A stretch of 64,000 bases of DNA from Conus ventricosus (taxonomy: Eukaryota; Mollusca; Gastropoda; Neogastropoda; Conidae): NCBI GenBank assembly GCA_018398815.1, contig CM031611.1, positions 81,487,603-81,551,602 of the forward strand, read 5' to 3'. Below, piece after piece: positions 44,391-56,122 of this stretch. The position numbers were made by a program, and so were the translations under genes. How positions within the stretch are numbered: position 1 is the first letter of the stretch; each line of letters opens with the position of its first letter. Below the pieces are notes generated by a model. It worked only from the letters and a program-made list of their open reading frames with translations, was not told the DNA's origin and did not search any database.

Positions 44391-47300
44391 GAATTTAAAA
44401 ACCATTTTTCTTGGGTTGACTTTTTGCTCCGTTTCTTTTTTTTTTCCTGAATTTTGGACATGAAACGTTCTTTCAAGTTTTGGCTGAAGGAAGCTGTTTA
44501 ATGCCCAAATTTTTTTTCCTTGGCGTAAACTGGGTTTTCTTTGTGATTTTATACAGCGTCCCGTGTCGGGTTCAGCTTAGGCCTTTTTCCCCGGAAACTT
44601 TTTCCTTTTCCCCATCTTTCCCGGCTCGTCACTTTTTGTGATCGATAATGGGGAGTCTTCCATCTGGGGTGGTGTCCCCAGGGGGTGTATTTGGGTGTTG
44701 GGGCACTGCGACCATCCTGAACTTTGGCAGTGTGAAACAGATAAAGGGGAATACAAACATAAAAAATAACGATGATTTTAAAAAAGTTGATACAGTTTAC
44801 AAAAAGCCGTTCAAACAAAAAAAACCCTAAATCTGATTCAGCTGTAAAAAGAATTAAAATTAAGTTTTTAAAAAATATTTGTCAAAAAAAAGTTTTCAGA
44901 TAATTTTATAGATAGAAGTGACTTTTTTTTTTATCAGGCAAAAAGAAATTATGCGAAAAATGTGTATACTTTTTTTAAAAATAAATCAAGTTGTACTGCT
45001 TCAAGACACAAAAATAACAGTTTTTAAAATAGATAATGTACTGATTTGTTTATACCCTTTGCGCAGCAAATATAAATTGATTAATCTGAAAATTTAAAAT
45101 TTAAATAATATTATACTTAACAATGAATACATTATAAATGGACCATTCGTGCAACCCCTGCAATCTCCTCGGGGTTCTTCCTTTTCTTCCTTTTCTCTCG
45201 AATCAATACCACTATTCCACCCCAACCCCCCAAATCTAAAACACACGAAAAAAACCAATAACCCACTTATAACTTGGGGGAAGAACGTTCATTTGACTTG
45301 GGAAAATTCCCTGACATGCCCTGAACAAAACTCTTCTTCTGTAATAACGCCCAAAAGGCCTTTTCTCTTTCACGCCGTTTCTTTTCCCCGGTCCTTTTTC
45401 TGGCGCGTTCTCTTTTTTTTAGCCCACTTTTTTCCCCTTGTTTTAAATTTTTTTCTTATCCCCCATTTTTCGCATGAGTGGTACTTTGTTCTCCCCGGGG
45501 GGAAAGTTTTTTAAAAAATGGGCCTGCTGTAACAGTGTCGTTGTGCTGTGGCCTTTTTTCTTGCTCTAACAAAGAGACAACCAAATCTGATTTCAATATT
45601 CTGACAACATACATGCACCCCGGATGAGTTTGACATGCAAACATATTTCAGGACAAAGGTTTGGGGGGAGGGAAGTTCGGGTAGGGAGGAGTATCCACAT
45701 AACAAACAGTAACGTAGAAAACCCAAATTTTCCCCAATAATTCAGAATTTTAAAATTTCCAAAACTGTTTAACCCACTGATGCATCCCGCCTTATCACCA
45801 ATCCTTGCGTCAACTTAAAAAAGAGCACACAAAAATCACAACTTCAAGAAGTGTCGACTATTCCACGATGAACCATGTTTTATATTTTGAGAACTCAAAT
45901 TTATAAAAGCTGGGTTGAAAAAAACAGTAAAAAGAGATAAAAAAGTTTTATAAGATTAATAAAAAAAGTACGGATGTGACGAGCGTCTGCATGCGCGTTT
46001 GTGCCCGTAACTTAAACTGATCTCATGCATTCATTTTTAAAAGTATTTCAACAATAAATATTTTAAAAAATTTTAAATTATTGTACAAATTCCCATTTAA
46101 CACACCGACTCTGCGTCGTACCTGTCTTTTCCTTCCTCATCTCAATCTTTCCGGTTGGGGGACCTGACGATATGCTACAAAGTCGGGTTTTTTCAGAATT
46201 TCGCATACTGTCGGGGTCTGCCTTGAAACATCTCGACGCTGTTGGGATATCTTTATTGCTCTTTACCGGACGCTTTTGGCACTGGGTTTATATCGAATCC
46301 GAGGCCTGCCCCAAAAATAAAAAATCTTTAGGGTTTGACTGAAGTATTGCAAGGTCAAGGTTTTCACACTTAGCTGTTCACGCAGCATAGTGTAGGACCA
46401 CTCATCCAGATCTTGGTCAAAGATCACCCATTCATGCACCAAAATAAATAGTGTAGTATTACTAGTGGTAATAAAAGGGCGGCTTATTTAAGCCTGGCCT
46501 TCCAACGAGCCATCCTCCAGGCACTTTTTTCAATGGGTCTGATGCATGCCTAAAATTTCTTTTAACAAATTTTTTATTCAGTTTCCTGAAATATAATTTG
46601 AATTTTGATCATGATCCAGACATTTTGTTTTCGTTAATATTGTTATTAAATTCTATTAAAAAAAAAAAAGCTTCCACAACTTTGGAAACACTTTTTTTAT
46701 AGAAACTGACACAACGGGGTCTTAATGCGAAACGCAAACTGTCCAACAGACAGGTAAAATTAGTAAACTAGGATCCACAATTTTTCCAACAGTTTCTTTA
46801 ATGCAGCAAAAACAGCATCAAGCAAAAAGGAAATAAAGTATTCTAATTTTAAGTCAAAATATTTAGTTTTGGGGGTTTTTTTTCCCTTTTTATTTTGACA
46901 GAGACAAACAAACACAAAACAGACCCTTTTTGCCTTTTCAAATTGTCCCGGCAACGTGCACTGTGTTTAAGTACAGTGTGCTGGAATCCCCGTGTTTAAA
47001 ATATGAAGCAAACGATTTTTAAAAAAAACAGGCAAATCATAATTCGAATCTCCCCTTTAAAAAAAAAACAAAATATTTCCCTGCGCTGTCGTTGGACTAG
47101 ACACGAATTAAGTTTCCTGCTTTGGGAAAATTTGTCTCTATCTCAAGCTTGATGTTCTACAAGATGAAACCCGTGACGGATGATTTTATTTTGGCGTATT
47201 GTAACACAAACATCATCTGCAAATTTTTTGTTGATTATGGGGTATCGCTAATATTTCTTGTTGCTTGGACGCTGTCGACGTGCCAAGTTTATGAAAAGAC

Positions 47301-50015
47301 GAAAATCAATAAATTACCTTTTCACCTGGGGTCCGCCCTTTTTCACAATTCCCCGGGAATTTCGTTTTCTCGCGGGACTCCCCTAGCTGTGGGCCGCAAT
47401 TATTATTGCTTTCGGTTTTGGATATTTTTATCGCATGGTTTTTTGACGGACAAAATGACGAAACTGAACCCGGGATAAAAAAACGCTTTTGACAAACATT
47501 TATCAGTTTCGTCAAATTTTTGCTTGAACATAATTCTGTCTTTGCAGTTTTTAAAGGCAAAACACGTAGTTTCGGAAAAAAAGAAAATCAGTGTCAATGT
47601 TTTTACTTATCGTGGAGACAAAGGTGTCACGTACATATGATTTTCAGACAAACATTTATAACACAAAATACATAATCAGAAAACAGTTTGGTAAAAAAAT
47701 TTTTAATAAAATCTTTTTAAAAATAAAAACATACAAAAATCTTCTATTTGTGCTAACCAATTTTTTAAGTTACACCCCAAAATGTCACCAAAAAAAAAAG
47801 TCCATTTTTTGAACTGAAGTCAGCAATCAAATCGCAAAAAAAACTTAAAAAAAATGGATGAAGTACGTTGTTTTTTTATTTTATCATTCTTGAAACCTTC
47901 AGTACAAAAACCCTAATGTGTGTGCTTTTTTAAAAAAATACTTTTGAAAAAGAAAAGGCAAAATTTTAAGAGCAAGGTTACCTCAACGACTTTTGAGAAG
48001 TCCTATCCAACAAAAAATGGCTGCAACAGCTGCTGCACACCACAACCCCCAAATTTCTACAGTTTAGGGGAAACCCCAAAGCATGAACTGATTTTTTTTT
48101 TACTTACCGGGTTTTTGTTTCTCCTCTCTTGAACATTCATGCAGTCACACATCACTTTCAGTAGGCTCTTCAATTGTACTTCCCAATTTTTTTTTTTCAA
48201 AGGGACGATCATTTCTGTTTACATTCGAACTGCCCCAAATCATAAAAAGGCTGCGTAATATGGTTTCAACCCGAAGGAACTTGATCCCGCCTAAGAGAGG
48301 TAATCATGGTAACTTGTCCCCAACAAAAAAAGCCCAAACCAGTTGTTTCCCTTTGCATCAAAGCCTCTTGCAAGTTGTGAATTTGTGGTGTAATGGTACT
48401 TAAGTGTCTGAGTAAAGATCATGCATATGAGCAAATGGATTTAACAAAGCATACATTTTGAATCCATGGATGTTTACGCATGTGGGATCTTGAAATGCCT
48501 TTCCAAAACTGGACAGGAAAAGATGGCACCAATACCTTCTGTGGAAAACCGGATATGAAACAATAATCAGGGAGTAAAACTGCAGACATTTCTTCTAAAA
48601 TCACCTATTCATGCCTATAAGCACAATCATCGAACAGTTCAAAACAGAACAATCGAATGGATTTCTAAATCTTCTACAGTATCACGAATTTAACTAACTT
48701 TGGAAAAAGAGCTACACAGCATGACCTGGTTAGTTTTCTGGTCAACAGTTGCTATTCTGTACAAAGCTTTTGCAGGCAAGACCTTACACAAGATGGCGTA
48801 AGCACAGACGTGTGAAAAACAGCAGTAACCCTTTTGAGTTTTAAATCATGGGCCCACCAGTAATAACATTGAAAAAAACACACACACACACAAAAAAACA
48901 AAAACAAAAAAAACCATGAAAAATTGCTAAATATTATTACCACGATGAAAGGAAGTAAATCACACAGAAAATGTCACTTGGCTTTTGCATGAGAGGAGTC
49001 CTGTTCTTCTTCTTCCTAGTTTCTTTATGATAAAATCTATGCAAAAATATGTTCTTCTGATCTGTGCTCTTCACATGATTGTGCTATGTATTTGTAAGCT
49101 TGCACTGTGCACAAGCGTCAACGAAAGATCAAAATGCAGTAGGTTCAAGCTACAAACTTTCCAGAAGCGCTCACTCTCCCTTACCGCCCAACGTCCCTCC
49201 TACACTACTCGTCTTTCAGTTTTTCAGAAGGTAGAAAATAGTGCACTGTAGTGTCAAGACAGAAAAACATGTTGTAACTGCTTGTGTTAGCGTTAGAACG
49301 CCAGGTCACTACAACACTAAGAACCTTTAAGTAAAGTTTAAGAAGACACCATATTCACTCAGGAAGAGACGATAAGGGAGAGGGATGGGAGTATGCAGGG
49401 AGTGGAGAAAGAGAGACAATGTCCTCACTGAGGAATTATTCACAACAATCTGGATGGTAGACATCTGACAGCACATTTTCTCCTCCCGGAGGAAGAAATG
49501 AGAGAGGGGAGGTAAACAAACAAATGCTACCAACTGCTCCTGACAAAATCTAGCCAATTTATATGTACATGCACAATGCTGTTGGCACTTTAAAAAAAAA
49601 AGAAGGTATTTTACCAGATGTAGCAAGTTTTTGCACTTACAAAATATATAATTTTTCATCTTATTTGTTTGCAAATGTTAAGATAGGATTTTTCTAAAAA
49701 CAATGTCAATAAAATTATTAGCAAGCTGTAAATAGTGATTTCACAAGCATCAAGAATTATACAAACATGCACAGTGTCTTAAATGAGCCTAATTATTTCC
49801 TCAATATTTCTTTAAAGCAACGAGCACCAAAGTGAAGCAAAGAATGGTTTGCTGGTCTTTAAAGGTGGTGGTTTTAATGAATGATGACAAGTACAGTCCA
49901 ATTCCAGTTACAAATTACAGACCTGTTTACCCCAAATTCATGTACCAGTAATATCTCCAACAAAAACATGTAGATCTAGTTGCAAAGCGAGACGACTGCA
50001 GGCGGAAATCTAAAC
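44391..50015. other. AT-rich region with no recognised gene
   Basis: 44,390-48,350 is unusually AT-rich with many homopolymers. A weak continuation of the transposase remnant (KVTSRERWGKGKS-type basic stretch) may reach 44,830. Beyond it neither strand shows a motif or an exon. 48,350-50,015 is ordinary intronic DNA. Small microsatellite (CA)n at 48,877-48,894. Confidence 0.5.
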
Positions 50016-50020
50016 AAATC

Positions 50021-50146
50021 TTAAATAAATGTTAGCGAACCGCCCAGAGAACGTGGACAAACGAGTCACAAGACAAAAACATTTGGTGTTTTGTCTTGTG
50101 ACTCGTTTGTGCACGTTCTCTGGGCGGTTCGCTAACATTTATTTAA
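50021..50146. repeat. Near-perfect 58-bp-arm hairpin
   Basis: The left arm 50,021-50,078 and right arm 50,089-50,146 are reverse complements with one mismatch in 58, separated by a 10-base loop (ACATTTGGTG). Arms carry GTTAGCGAACCGCCCAGAGA and GACAAACGAGTCACAAGACA-type sequence. No coding frame. It could be a foldback transposable element or a hairpin RNA locus. Confidence 0.95.
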
Positions 50147-50769
50147 AAAAACATGTAAAAAAAAAAAATCAAAATCTGTAATGTTCACAATCGCAATTCC
50201 TTCTCAACTTTTGAAGATTTGGAAGAGCCGGCTGTTGGCGCGCAAGACCGCTTCATCGCCATCTTTGACAAAGTGAACAATGGAACGCACGCTGGGAAAA
50301 GTCTTCTTACTCCTTTTGACCGAAACTGTAGCAGACAAAACTTCGCGTTTAATAATTCCCCCCCCCCACCCCCTCCCGGTAACACTTTTTCTTGCCATAA
50401 TTCTCATAATTTTGATTTTTTCGGTAAAAATTAGTGTAAAATCATAAGGGTAAACAGGTCCGAAATTTTGCCCAAAATGCTATACATTCTTCTTTTTGGC
50501 ATAAAAAATTTTTTTTTTAAATCACAGTTCAAGCTGGGCAATTTCCATCCACCAGGTAACTGCAGCCTACCATTGTCTCATCATGAAACACAATCGTCGA
50601 TGAAAAAAAAATCGCTCGCTTTGAACATTTACACGGTCACATGTAAACGTTTCATTCTTTCAAATCTCCCAGCAAAGAAAAAATAAATCTACTTTCATTT
50701 CTTGTTTTTCTTTCTTCAAGCACACAAGCAACTTCATGGACGAATAGAAGAGAAGCCTAGTTTGGCTAA

Positions 50770-52206
50770 CAGGGGTGGGAGCAGAAAATCATAGCTATAC
50801 TGAAAAGGCCTGGGACCAGGGGGCCGCTTTAGGCCCCTGGTGGGATGCAGGGGCAATGACCTGCAGGAGGACCCCCAGACGCTGAAGAAAATTTGTCTTG
50901 CCAAGACACTTATGTGGCCACTCCATGAAAACAAAGTTAATAATTAACTTCTATACAAAAAGACTCCAAATAGGACAAAATATGACTTACGGCTTAAATA
51001 TCGAACTGAAAATGTTATGCCAAGTACTTAGAACACATCTTAAATTTAGTAAACCATCAAAACAAAATAGGATGCAATGTATAAACATTACTCATCAGTG
51101 ATGTTAATAGAAGATGGTTGCCAAATTTCAATCACTTAATTTTTAAGTTTAAGAATGAGAATTCCTGTTTTTTTGGTGTGTTTTTTTTAAAGTCTTACAT
51201 GGCTTACATTCAGCAGAGAGTCACTGACTGCTCTAGCACTGGATTGGAACAAACATTGAACAAAATCAAAAGCTGCAGTGGGCCAAGTCTTACAATAGAA
51301 ATCAGTGGCTGGTGGCATCTGAAAAATGAATGTCAACGGTTAGAGTGGATGGCTAGCAAAAATATTCTGAGAAGAGGCGACATTTTTGCAGAAGCTGCCG
51401 AGCAGTTGTGCGATGACTTCGCCTCTTTCCTCGTCAAAGTATCTGGCCAGTACATTCACTATTTTGTTGTTGGCGTTGTTCAAGGCCTTGTCATGTTCAA
51501 TGAAAAATGCCTTGTACGCAGTTTGTAAAATAAATCTTCCTAAAGGCTGCTGCAACTCCATGTGTCACAGTATATGTTGTGGTTTTCGTACACATGGAAA
51601 GCTGTTCCAGGTTTTGAGTATCTTTGGCAAGTTTTTGATTGGGGAGATTAAATCAGGCGCCACTGACAAAGGCAAGCAGTGTTCCGCTAAAAATGCACAA
51701 GTCCGAATCTTGGCATCCAGGGATCAACTTTAGACACTGGAGCCATTACTGGAGCAGCAGCAGGAAGAGTTGATGCAAGTTTCAGCGCATTTAATTTCTC
51801 CACGTTTCGTCTCCGGGAATGCACTCTGATCGACTTTTTTCCATTTGACTTGTGTACAAGCTTCCAACTGCACAGTATACACCAAGCACCGCCCACTTCA
51901 TTTTTTATCATCAGCCATTTTCGGAGAAGATGATTCAATTCGTCCATCTCATCCATCCATTCATTTCTCCACTTATTTTTCTTCAGGTCATTGTCAATCT
52001 TCCATGCCTCTGCTTCGTTGTTAATCAGCTCCATTTATGACAAACATAAAGCACGACAATATGGTCTTAATGCATTGAAAACAAGATGGCGGATTTCATT
52101 TACGAGTGGCATGAAAACCTGAATCGGAACCCGGACCATGCACACGGGGGGGAGGAGAATTTGCTGTACGTAATTCCATACCAATACGGAAGGTCTCCCA
52201 CCCCTG
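50770..52206 (-). mobile_element. hAT-like element E with transposase fragment
   Basis: Inverted ends CAGGGGTGGGAG (12 bp) flanked by an exact GGCTAA duplication at 50,764-50,769 and 52,207-52,212. Near the left end are GC-rich paired words (CCTGGGACCAGGGGG... AGGCCCCTGGTGGG). The minus strand carries a longer piece of transposase than the sister elements. Confidence 0.88.
51340..52034 (-). pseudogene. hAT transposase N-terminal half (BED plus start of DUF4371-like region)
   Basis: The frame from ATG (52,034) reads WKIDNDLKKNKWRNEWMDEM, then GGAWCILCSWKLVHKSNGKK and SIRVHS. The finger has CX2C and one His, but the last His is replaced, so zinc binding is doubtful. After a frame change come FLAEHCLPLSVAPDLI and, after another, YKAFFIEHDKALNNANNKIV and NVLARYFDEERGEVIAQLLG. 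The AEHxLP and YFDEE..G...LLG segments are typical of hAT transposases of the DUF4371-containing type. The catalytic core end and hAT dimerization domain are absent. Confidence 0.72.
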
Positions 52207-52212
52207 GGCTAA

Positions 52213-53014
52213 TCTTGTTCAATGGCCACTGCCATTGAGAAATTGCCTGTGTGTTGTTGACCTTGACCACAGACTCCTGCCTTGCTTTCATCTCGTCAGT
52301 TGCAGCTAAAAAATAGTTAATGTCAAAGGGAAATGTTTAAATGTTTAATTTTTTTCATAATAAAGAATTCCGAACAGGGATGCGAGCAATTCAAGAGTGA
52401 GAACATGGTAACTTTTAGGTTGTTTTTTGACCTTAGAGCAGCTTAAGAAAAGTTGATGTTTTTTGTCTGCTTGTCCACTGGACAACTACAATTATCTAGG
52501 AATTCTTGAACTGCACATGTCAGAAGTGTACATTGTTATGATCACCTAAAAACTATGTTGTTCAATTAATTTTTATAATCATGCCAATCACAAAGGAGGA
52601 AATGCTGGGGAGGGGAAGAGGGAGAGGTGGACCAGGGAAGGGGGGGGGGGGGGGGGGGGTGTCAGAAGTATATCAAGGCTGTCACCTCTTCAAGTCAAAT
52701 GGCCATGGTTTTAAATCTCTTCTGAAACCACACCACATGGACATGCATACACACAAGCAAAGAGCACACTTTGCAACACACAACATCATGAAGAGACTAG
52801 GACCTGATCAGAAGTTCACATGTACTACAAAAAAGAAAGAAAGTGAAGAAGCTGTAGACATTACTTCAGTGCAAGATTTCAGAGTACTGTCAACAACAGA
52901 GTACAAAAGAAGTAATATTCTGGCTTATCTTCGAAAGCTCCACTGGCATTCCTACCCACTTCACTGACTGTGGTGCACCCTACAGCTACGTGAAGAACAG
53001 TATTGACCACTCAC
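52213..53014. other. Intron with poly(G) and LINE-tail trace
   Basis: A run of about 20 G lies at 52,640-52,660. Directly after it, TATCAAGGCTGTCACCTCTT resembles part of the LINE tail but is too short to call. No other feature. Confidence 0.5.
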
Positions 53015-53143
53015 CAATGCTGCGTCATGAAGGGAAGGGTTGTTGTTGGCCACATGAAACCTCTCCACCTGCAGCAAGGCCGAGTCATCAGGAGCTGCAA
53101 GCCACCCATATCCAGCTCGCGGTTGGTGATCTGAGTGAAGTCT
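53015..53143 (-). CDS. p53/p63/p73-family gene, second N-terminal exon (frameshifted)
   Basis: The exon has a good acceptor (GGCTTGTTTCAG|AGA) and donor (TTG|GTGAGT). Entering in the phase left by the transactivation exon it reads GDFTQITNRELDMGGLQLL; its second half reads well only one base over: PDDSALLQVERFHVANNNPS, then LHDAAL, ending phase 0 as the exon at 22,215 requires. Both halves have good codon usage. Its length is 129 bp, while 130 would restore a continuous frame, so one base appears to be missing near 53,080. The protein region would complete the transactivation domain. Homology is inferred from position and phase. Confidence 0.7.
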
Positions 53144-53334
53144 CTGAAACAAGCCAACCTTGTGCTATTCAAGTAAACAGCCAATAGAAACAATTAAGGG
53201 ATGCTTTCTTTGAATATGAGACTTAGTGTACTCTTTGAGAAACAGACATTTCTAAGACTGGCAGCTTGCAATAAAATGAATGACGCAAATGTACTTTCAT
53301 AAGCTCAACCGTAAGAAGAATACTGTCAAGTTCA

Positions 53335-53537
53335 TCTGTCACTGTAATTTCCTGGACTGGGGACAACCAGACCTTGAGAATGTAGATGGACTGGGGACAA
53401 CCAGACCTTGAGAATGTAATGCTAAGATGTAGCTGGACTGGGGACAACCAGACCTTGAGAATGTAATGCTAAGATGTAGCTGGACTGGGGACAACCAGAC
53501 CTTGAGAATGTAATGCTAAGATGTAGCTGGACTGACC
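53335..53537. repeat. 47-bp minisatellite, 4.5 copies
   Basis: Units CTGGACTGGGGACAACCAGA + CCTTGAGAATGTAATGC + TAAGATGTAG, almost identical; the first unit is shortened. Confidence 0.93.
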
Positions 53538-54423
53538 AAGGAGCCAACCAGACTCCTAACCTGGGAGTTTCAGGCGGCCATCTTTCTTTTAAGTAGCCCA
53601 GTCCAGTGCTCAAAAAACACAAGTAGCTCTGCGAAAAATGGTGCACACAAAGTCAAGTTAAAGCAACTCCTGTGCGACTTACCAAGCAGGCACAGTACCT
53701 GAAGTGGAAAGATGATGTATGAAGGTGCTTCTACTGAGAAACTCATTCATGGCTGTGAATTTTGCTACTGTATGATCAGGTATCCCTGTGCCCTCCATTT
53801 TCTCTGCTGCATGACGGCAGATGAAATGAAAGTCATCCCTCCCCCTTTCTACCCCCTGGATTTAGAAGATCTGTTCACTTATAGAAAGGAGATTCACTTT
53901 TGTTGAAAAGTACACCTATGGCAGTTTTAGGATACACAGGTCTGATGTCAGTCGCAAGGTGTGCATTTGGGATAAATAGGTCTGATGTCAGTTGCAAGGT
54001 GTGCATGACCTAATAAGACTGATACACCAGGGCTGAAATTTCTTCCTATCAAAATATCTTTAAGACCTACTTTATCTGCATACTTTGGTACATATTCATG
54101 TGCATCCCCCCTCTCCCCTTCCAATATTTCAGGGCTATAATCCTCACTATTGTGACCAACTACCTGCATCTTGTTGAAATTTAAGCAGTCAGACCCAACT
54201 TGGTGCATGAGATTTAGTGTGAGTTGTCCCTTTTGTAAATTGCATCCTAAATGGCACACCAAGACAACACCATGGTATAATTCTGCAAGTGCAATTGCTG
54301 CTCAAACTCTTCATCTCTGGATTTTCTCTCTCTTTTTTTTTTAAAAACCCTTTTTCTCCTTCTCTTTAAAAGGACATCATATATTCACCAAATGTGTATA
54401 AAAATACAGCAAAATCACATGGT
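53538..54423. other. Intron, no accepted gene
   Basis: A 104-codon open frame (53,948-54,262, minus) containing EDYSPEILEGERGDAHEYVP is present but has no recognised homology or splice context. A short duplication with GGTCTGATGTCAGT lies near 53,938-54,005. Confidence 0.45.
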
Positions 54424-54508
54424 TTAGGTAAGATAATGTTGCTTATAGCCCAGCCGACCGCAAAGGGCCATATCAGGGCTGTCACCACGTTAAAATCAAC
54501 TCACCAGT

Positions 54509-54544
<36 letters not shown>

Positions 54545-54766
54545 ACCTTTCATACATCTCGTTAAATGACATCGTCTAGAAACGCACCAGAAACTTTGTT
54601 AAAAATCTTTCTGCCGTAAAATCTTAAATCAGATGAAAAATGTTAATCTCTCTCAAAAACTCAAGGATCACATCAGGCGGGACATCCCTGAACAGGATCT
54701 TCATGGACTCCGCTGTAAAATGTTTGTGTCTCACATCCTGCAAGTCCCAACACTCTAAAAGAGATA
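54424..54766 (-). mobile_element. 5'-truncated Jockey-like LINE copy
   Basis: On the minus strand it encodes LECWDLQDVRHKHFTAESMK then ILFRDVPPDVILEFLREI and a stop, the ORF2 C-terminus. The 3' UTR follows with a T tract of about 31 bases and the tail ending at GGTAAG on plus. It directly adjoins a second copy. Confidence 0.88.
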
Positions 54767-54850
54767 AGATAAGATAATGTTGCTTATAGCCCAGCCGACC
54801 GCAGAGGGCCACATCAGGGCTGTCACCACGTTAAAATCAACTCACCAGTC

Positions 54851-54893
<43 letters not shown>

Positions 54894-55076
54894 CACACAT
54901 CTCATTAAATGACATCGTCTACAAACGCACCAGAAACTTTGTTAAAAATCTTTCTTCCGTAAAATCTTAAATCAGATGAAAAATGTTAATTTCTCTCAAA
55001 AACTCAAGGATCACGTCAGGCGGGACATCCCTGAACAGGATCTTCATGGACTCCGCTGTAAAATGTTTGTGTCTGT
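54767..55076 (-). mobile_element. Second adjacent 5'-truncated LINE copy
   Basis: Same family and orientation, about 95 percent alike by eye, starting slightly further 3' in ORF2 (after RHKHF). Its A/T tract is about 36 bases. Head-to-tail adjacency with the first copy suggests insertion at the older copy's edge or tandem duplication. Confidence 0.88.
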
Positions 55077-55352
55077 TTAACAGGTCTGTTACATAGTTAG
55101 ATGCAAAAACGAACCACTCTAACAAACTCACCACCACACCAGGGGTGGGAACTGGTAACAGACAAAAAAGAGGAAATCAAGGGGGGTCCGGGCATGCCCC
55201 CCCGGAAATTTTTTTTCTTAAGGATGCATATCTGTGCAATCTGGTGTATTTTGGGCAAATAAATGAAACATTCAGAGAGCATAAAATATGTTTTTTTTTG
55301 GGGGCACGGTTTCATCTATAGATCACATGCAAACATTACAAAAATACTCACC

Positions 55353-55818
55353 CTACTTCGAAAAAAAGAACATTGAAATGGATGCCTGCTTTCGTTTACT
55401 GGATGAGTCCTTTCCTGAGCTGGACTGTGGTGCTGCCCTCTGTGATTCACATCCGGATGAGTCCTTTCCTGAGCTGGACTGTGGTGCTGCCCTCTGTGAT
55501 TCACATCCGGATGAGTCCTTTCCTGAGCTGGACTGTGGTGCTGCCCTCTGTGGTGGTTTGCTAACTGCTGCCTTGCTGGTGCTTGGCACATTTCACGTGG
55601 TCTTGCAGTGCAACAAGCCCACGACTGGAGTAGTTGACTTCTTTTTCACACAGAGAACAAAAAGCGAGTCCAGGAGCCAGAATTTTTCTCATGAATGTAC
55701 ACAGCCTTTCGTTGTCTGCTGTCTTCTCCATCCACTCCCATCTCCATGGATTTTTTATGTTGCTTTCGTCAAATTTCTGAAGCCCGCGCTTTACGATGTC
55801 TCGTCGGTACGCCATTTT
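55353..55818 (-). pseudogene. BED-type zinc-finger exon and linker of element D
   Basis: From ATG in AAAATGGCGTACC the frame reads MAYRRDIVKRGLQKFDESNI, KNPWRWEWMEKTADNER and GLAFCSLCEKEVNYSSRG + LVALQDHVKCAKH: an intact CX2CX16HX5H finger. A stop follows shortly (HQQGSS); one frame over, the linker continues as KPPQRAAPQSSSGKDSSG repeated three times and ends ISMFFFSK. One indel separates finger and linker. No catalytic domain is present. Confidence 0.7.
55395..55562. repeat. 57-bp triplication in element D
   Basis: Three copies of GATGAGTCCTTTCCTGAGCT + GGACTGTGGTGCTGCCCTCT + GTGATTCACATCCG, practically identical. It keeps a multiple-of-three period, so the linker frame is maintained. Confidence 0.95.
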
Positions 55819-56122
55819 TGAATGTATCCCACAGTTCTTAGCGCCGGATATAGGCCTACTGTATCCTGCTAGACAGGCCATCTGATTACCGAAATCGACC
55901 GTAACCGAACAAGAGGTAGGCCCTATCTCCGCGAATTTCATTTTCCGAGGAAATAACATTTCAAATCCGAGGAAATCTTTTGCTTCTACCGCGGAATTCC
56001 GCGGATCCGAGGAGAATTCCCACCCCTGCCACACATTTGAGTGCTTTTAATTTAATTGCCAATTCATCATAGAAGCAAAATGTAAAAAAAAAAATGTACA
56101 GTACAGAGCTGTGTGAACTTAC

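Larger units (their letters stand above)
55140..56028 (-). mobile_element. hAT-like element D (BED-finger relic)
   Basis: Ends CAGGGGTGGGAA are inverted and flanked by an exact CCACAC duplication (55,134-55,139; 56,029-56,034). The left subterminal region (GGGGGGTCCGGGCATGCCCC) matches element B closely, followed by the shared TCTGTGCAATCTGG. The element contains a BED exon and a 57-bp triplication. It ends 95 bp from the donor of the transactivation exon. Confidence 0.88.

Noticed and set aside
47122..47478. 118-codon plus-strand frame with hydrophobic stretches
   Set aside because: Lies in AT-rich, homopolymer-laden DNA without motif or splice context; probably chance.
53948..54262. 104-codon minus-strand frame with EDYSPEILEGERGDAHEYVP
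   Set aside because: Looks protein-like but has no recognisable motif, neighbouring exon or repeat relatives in the window; left as unclassified.
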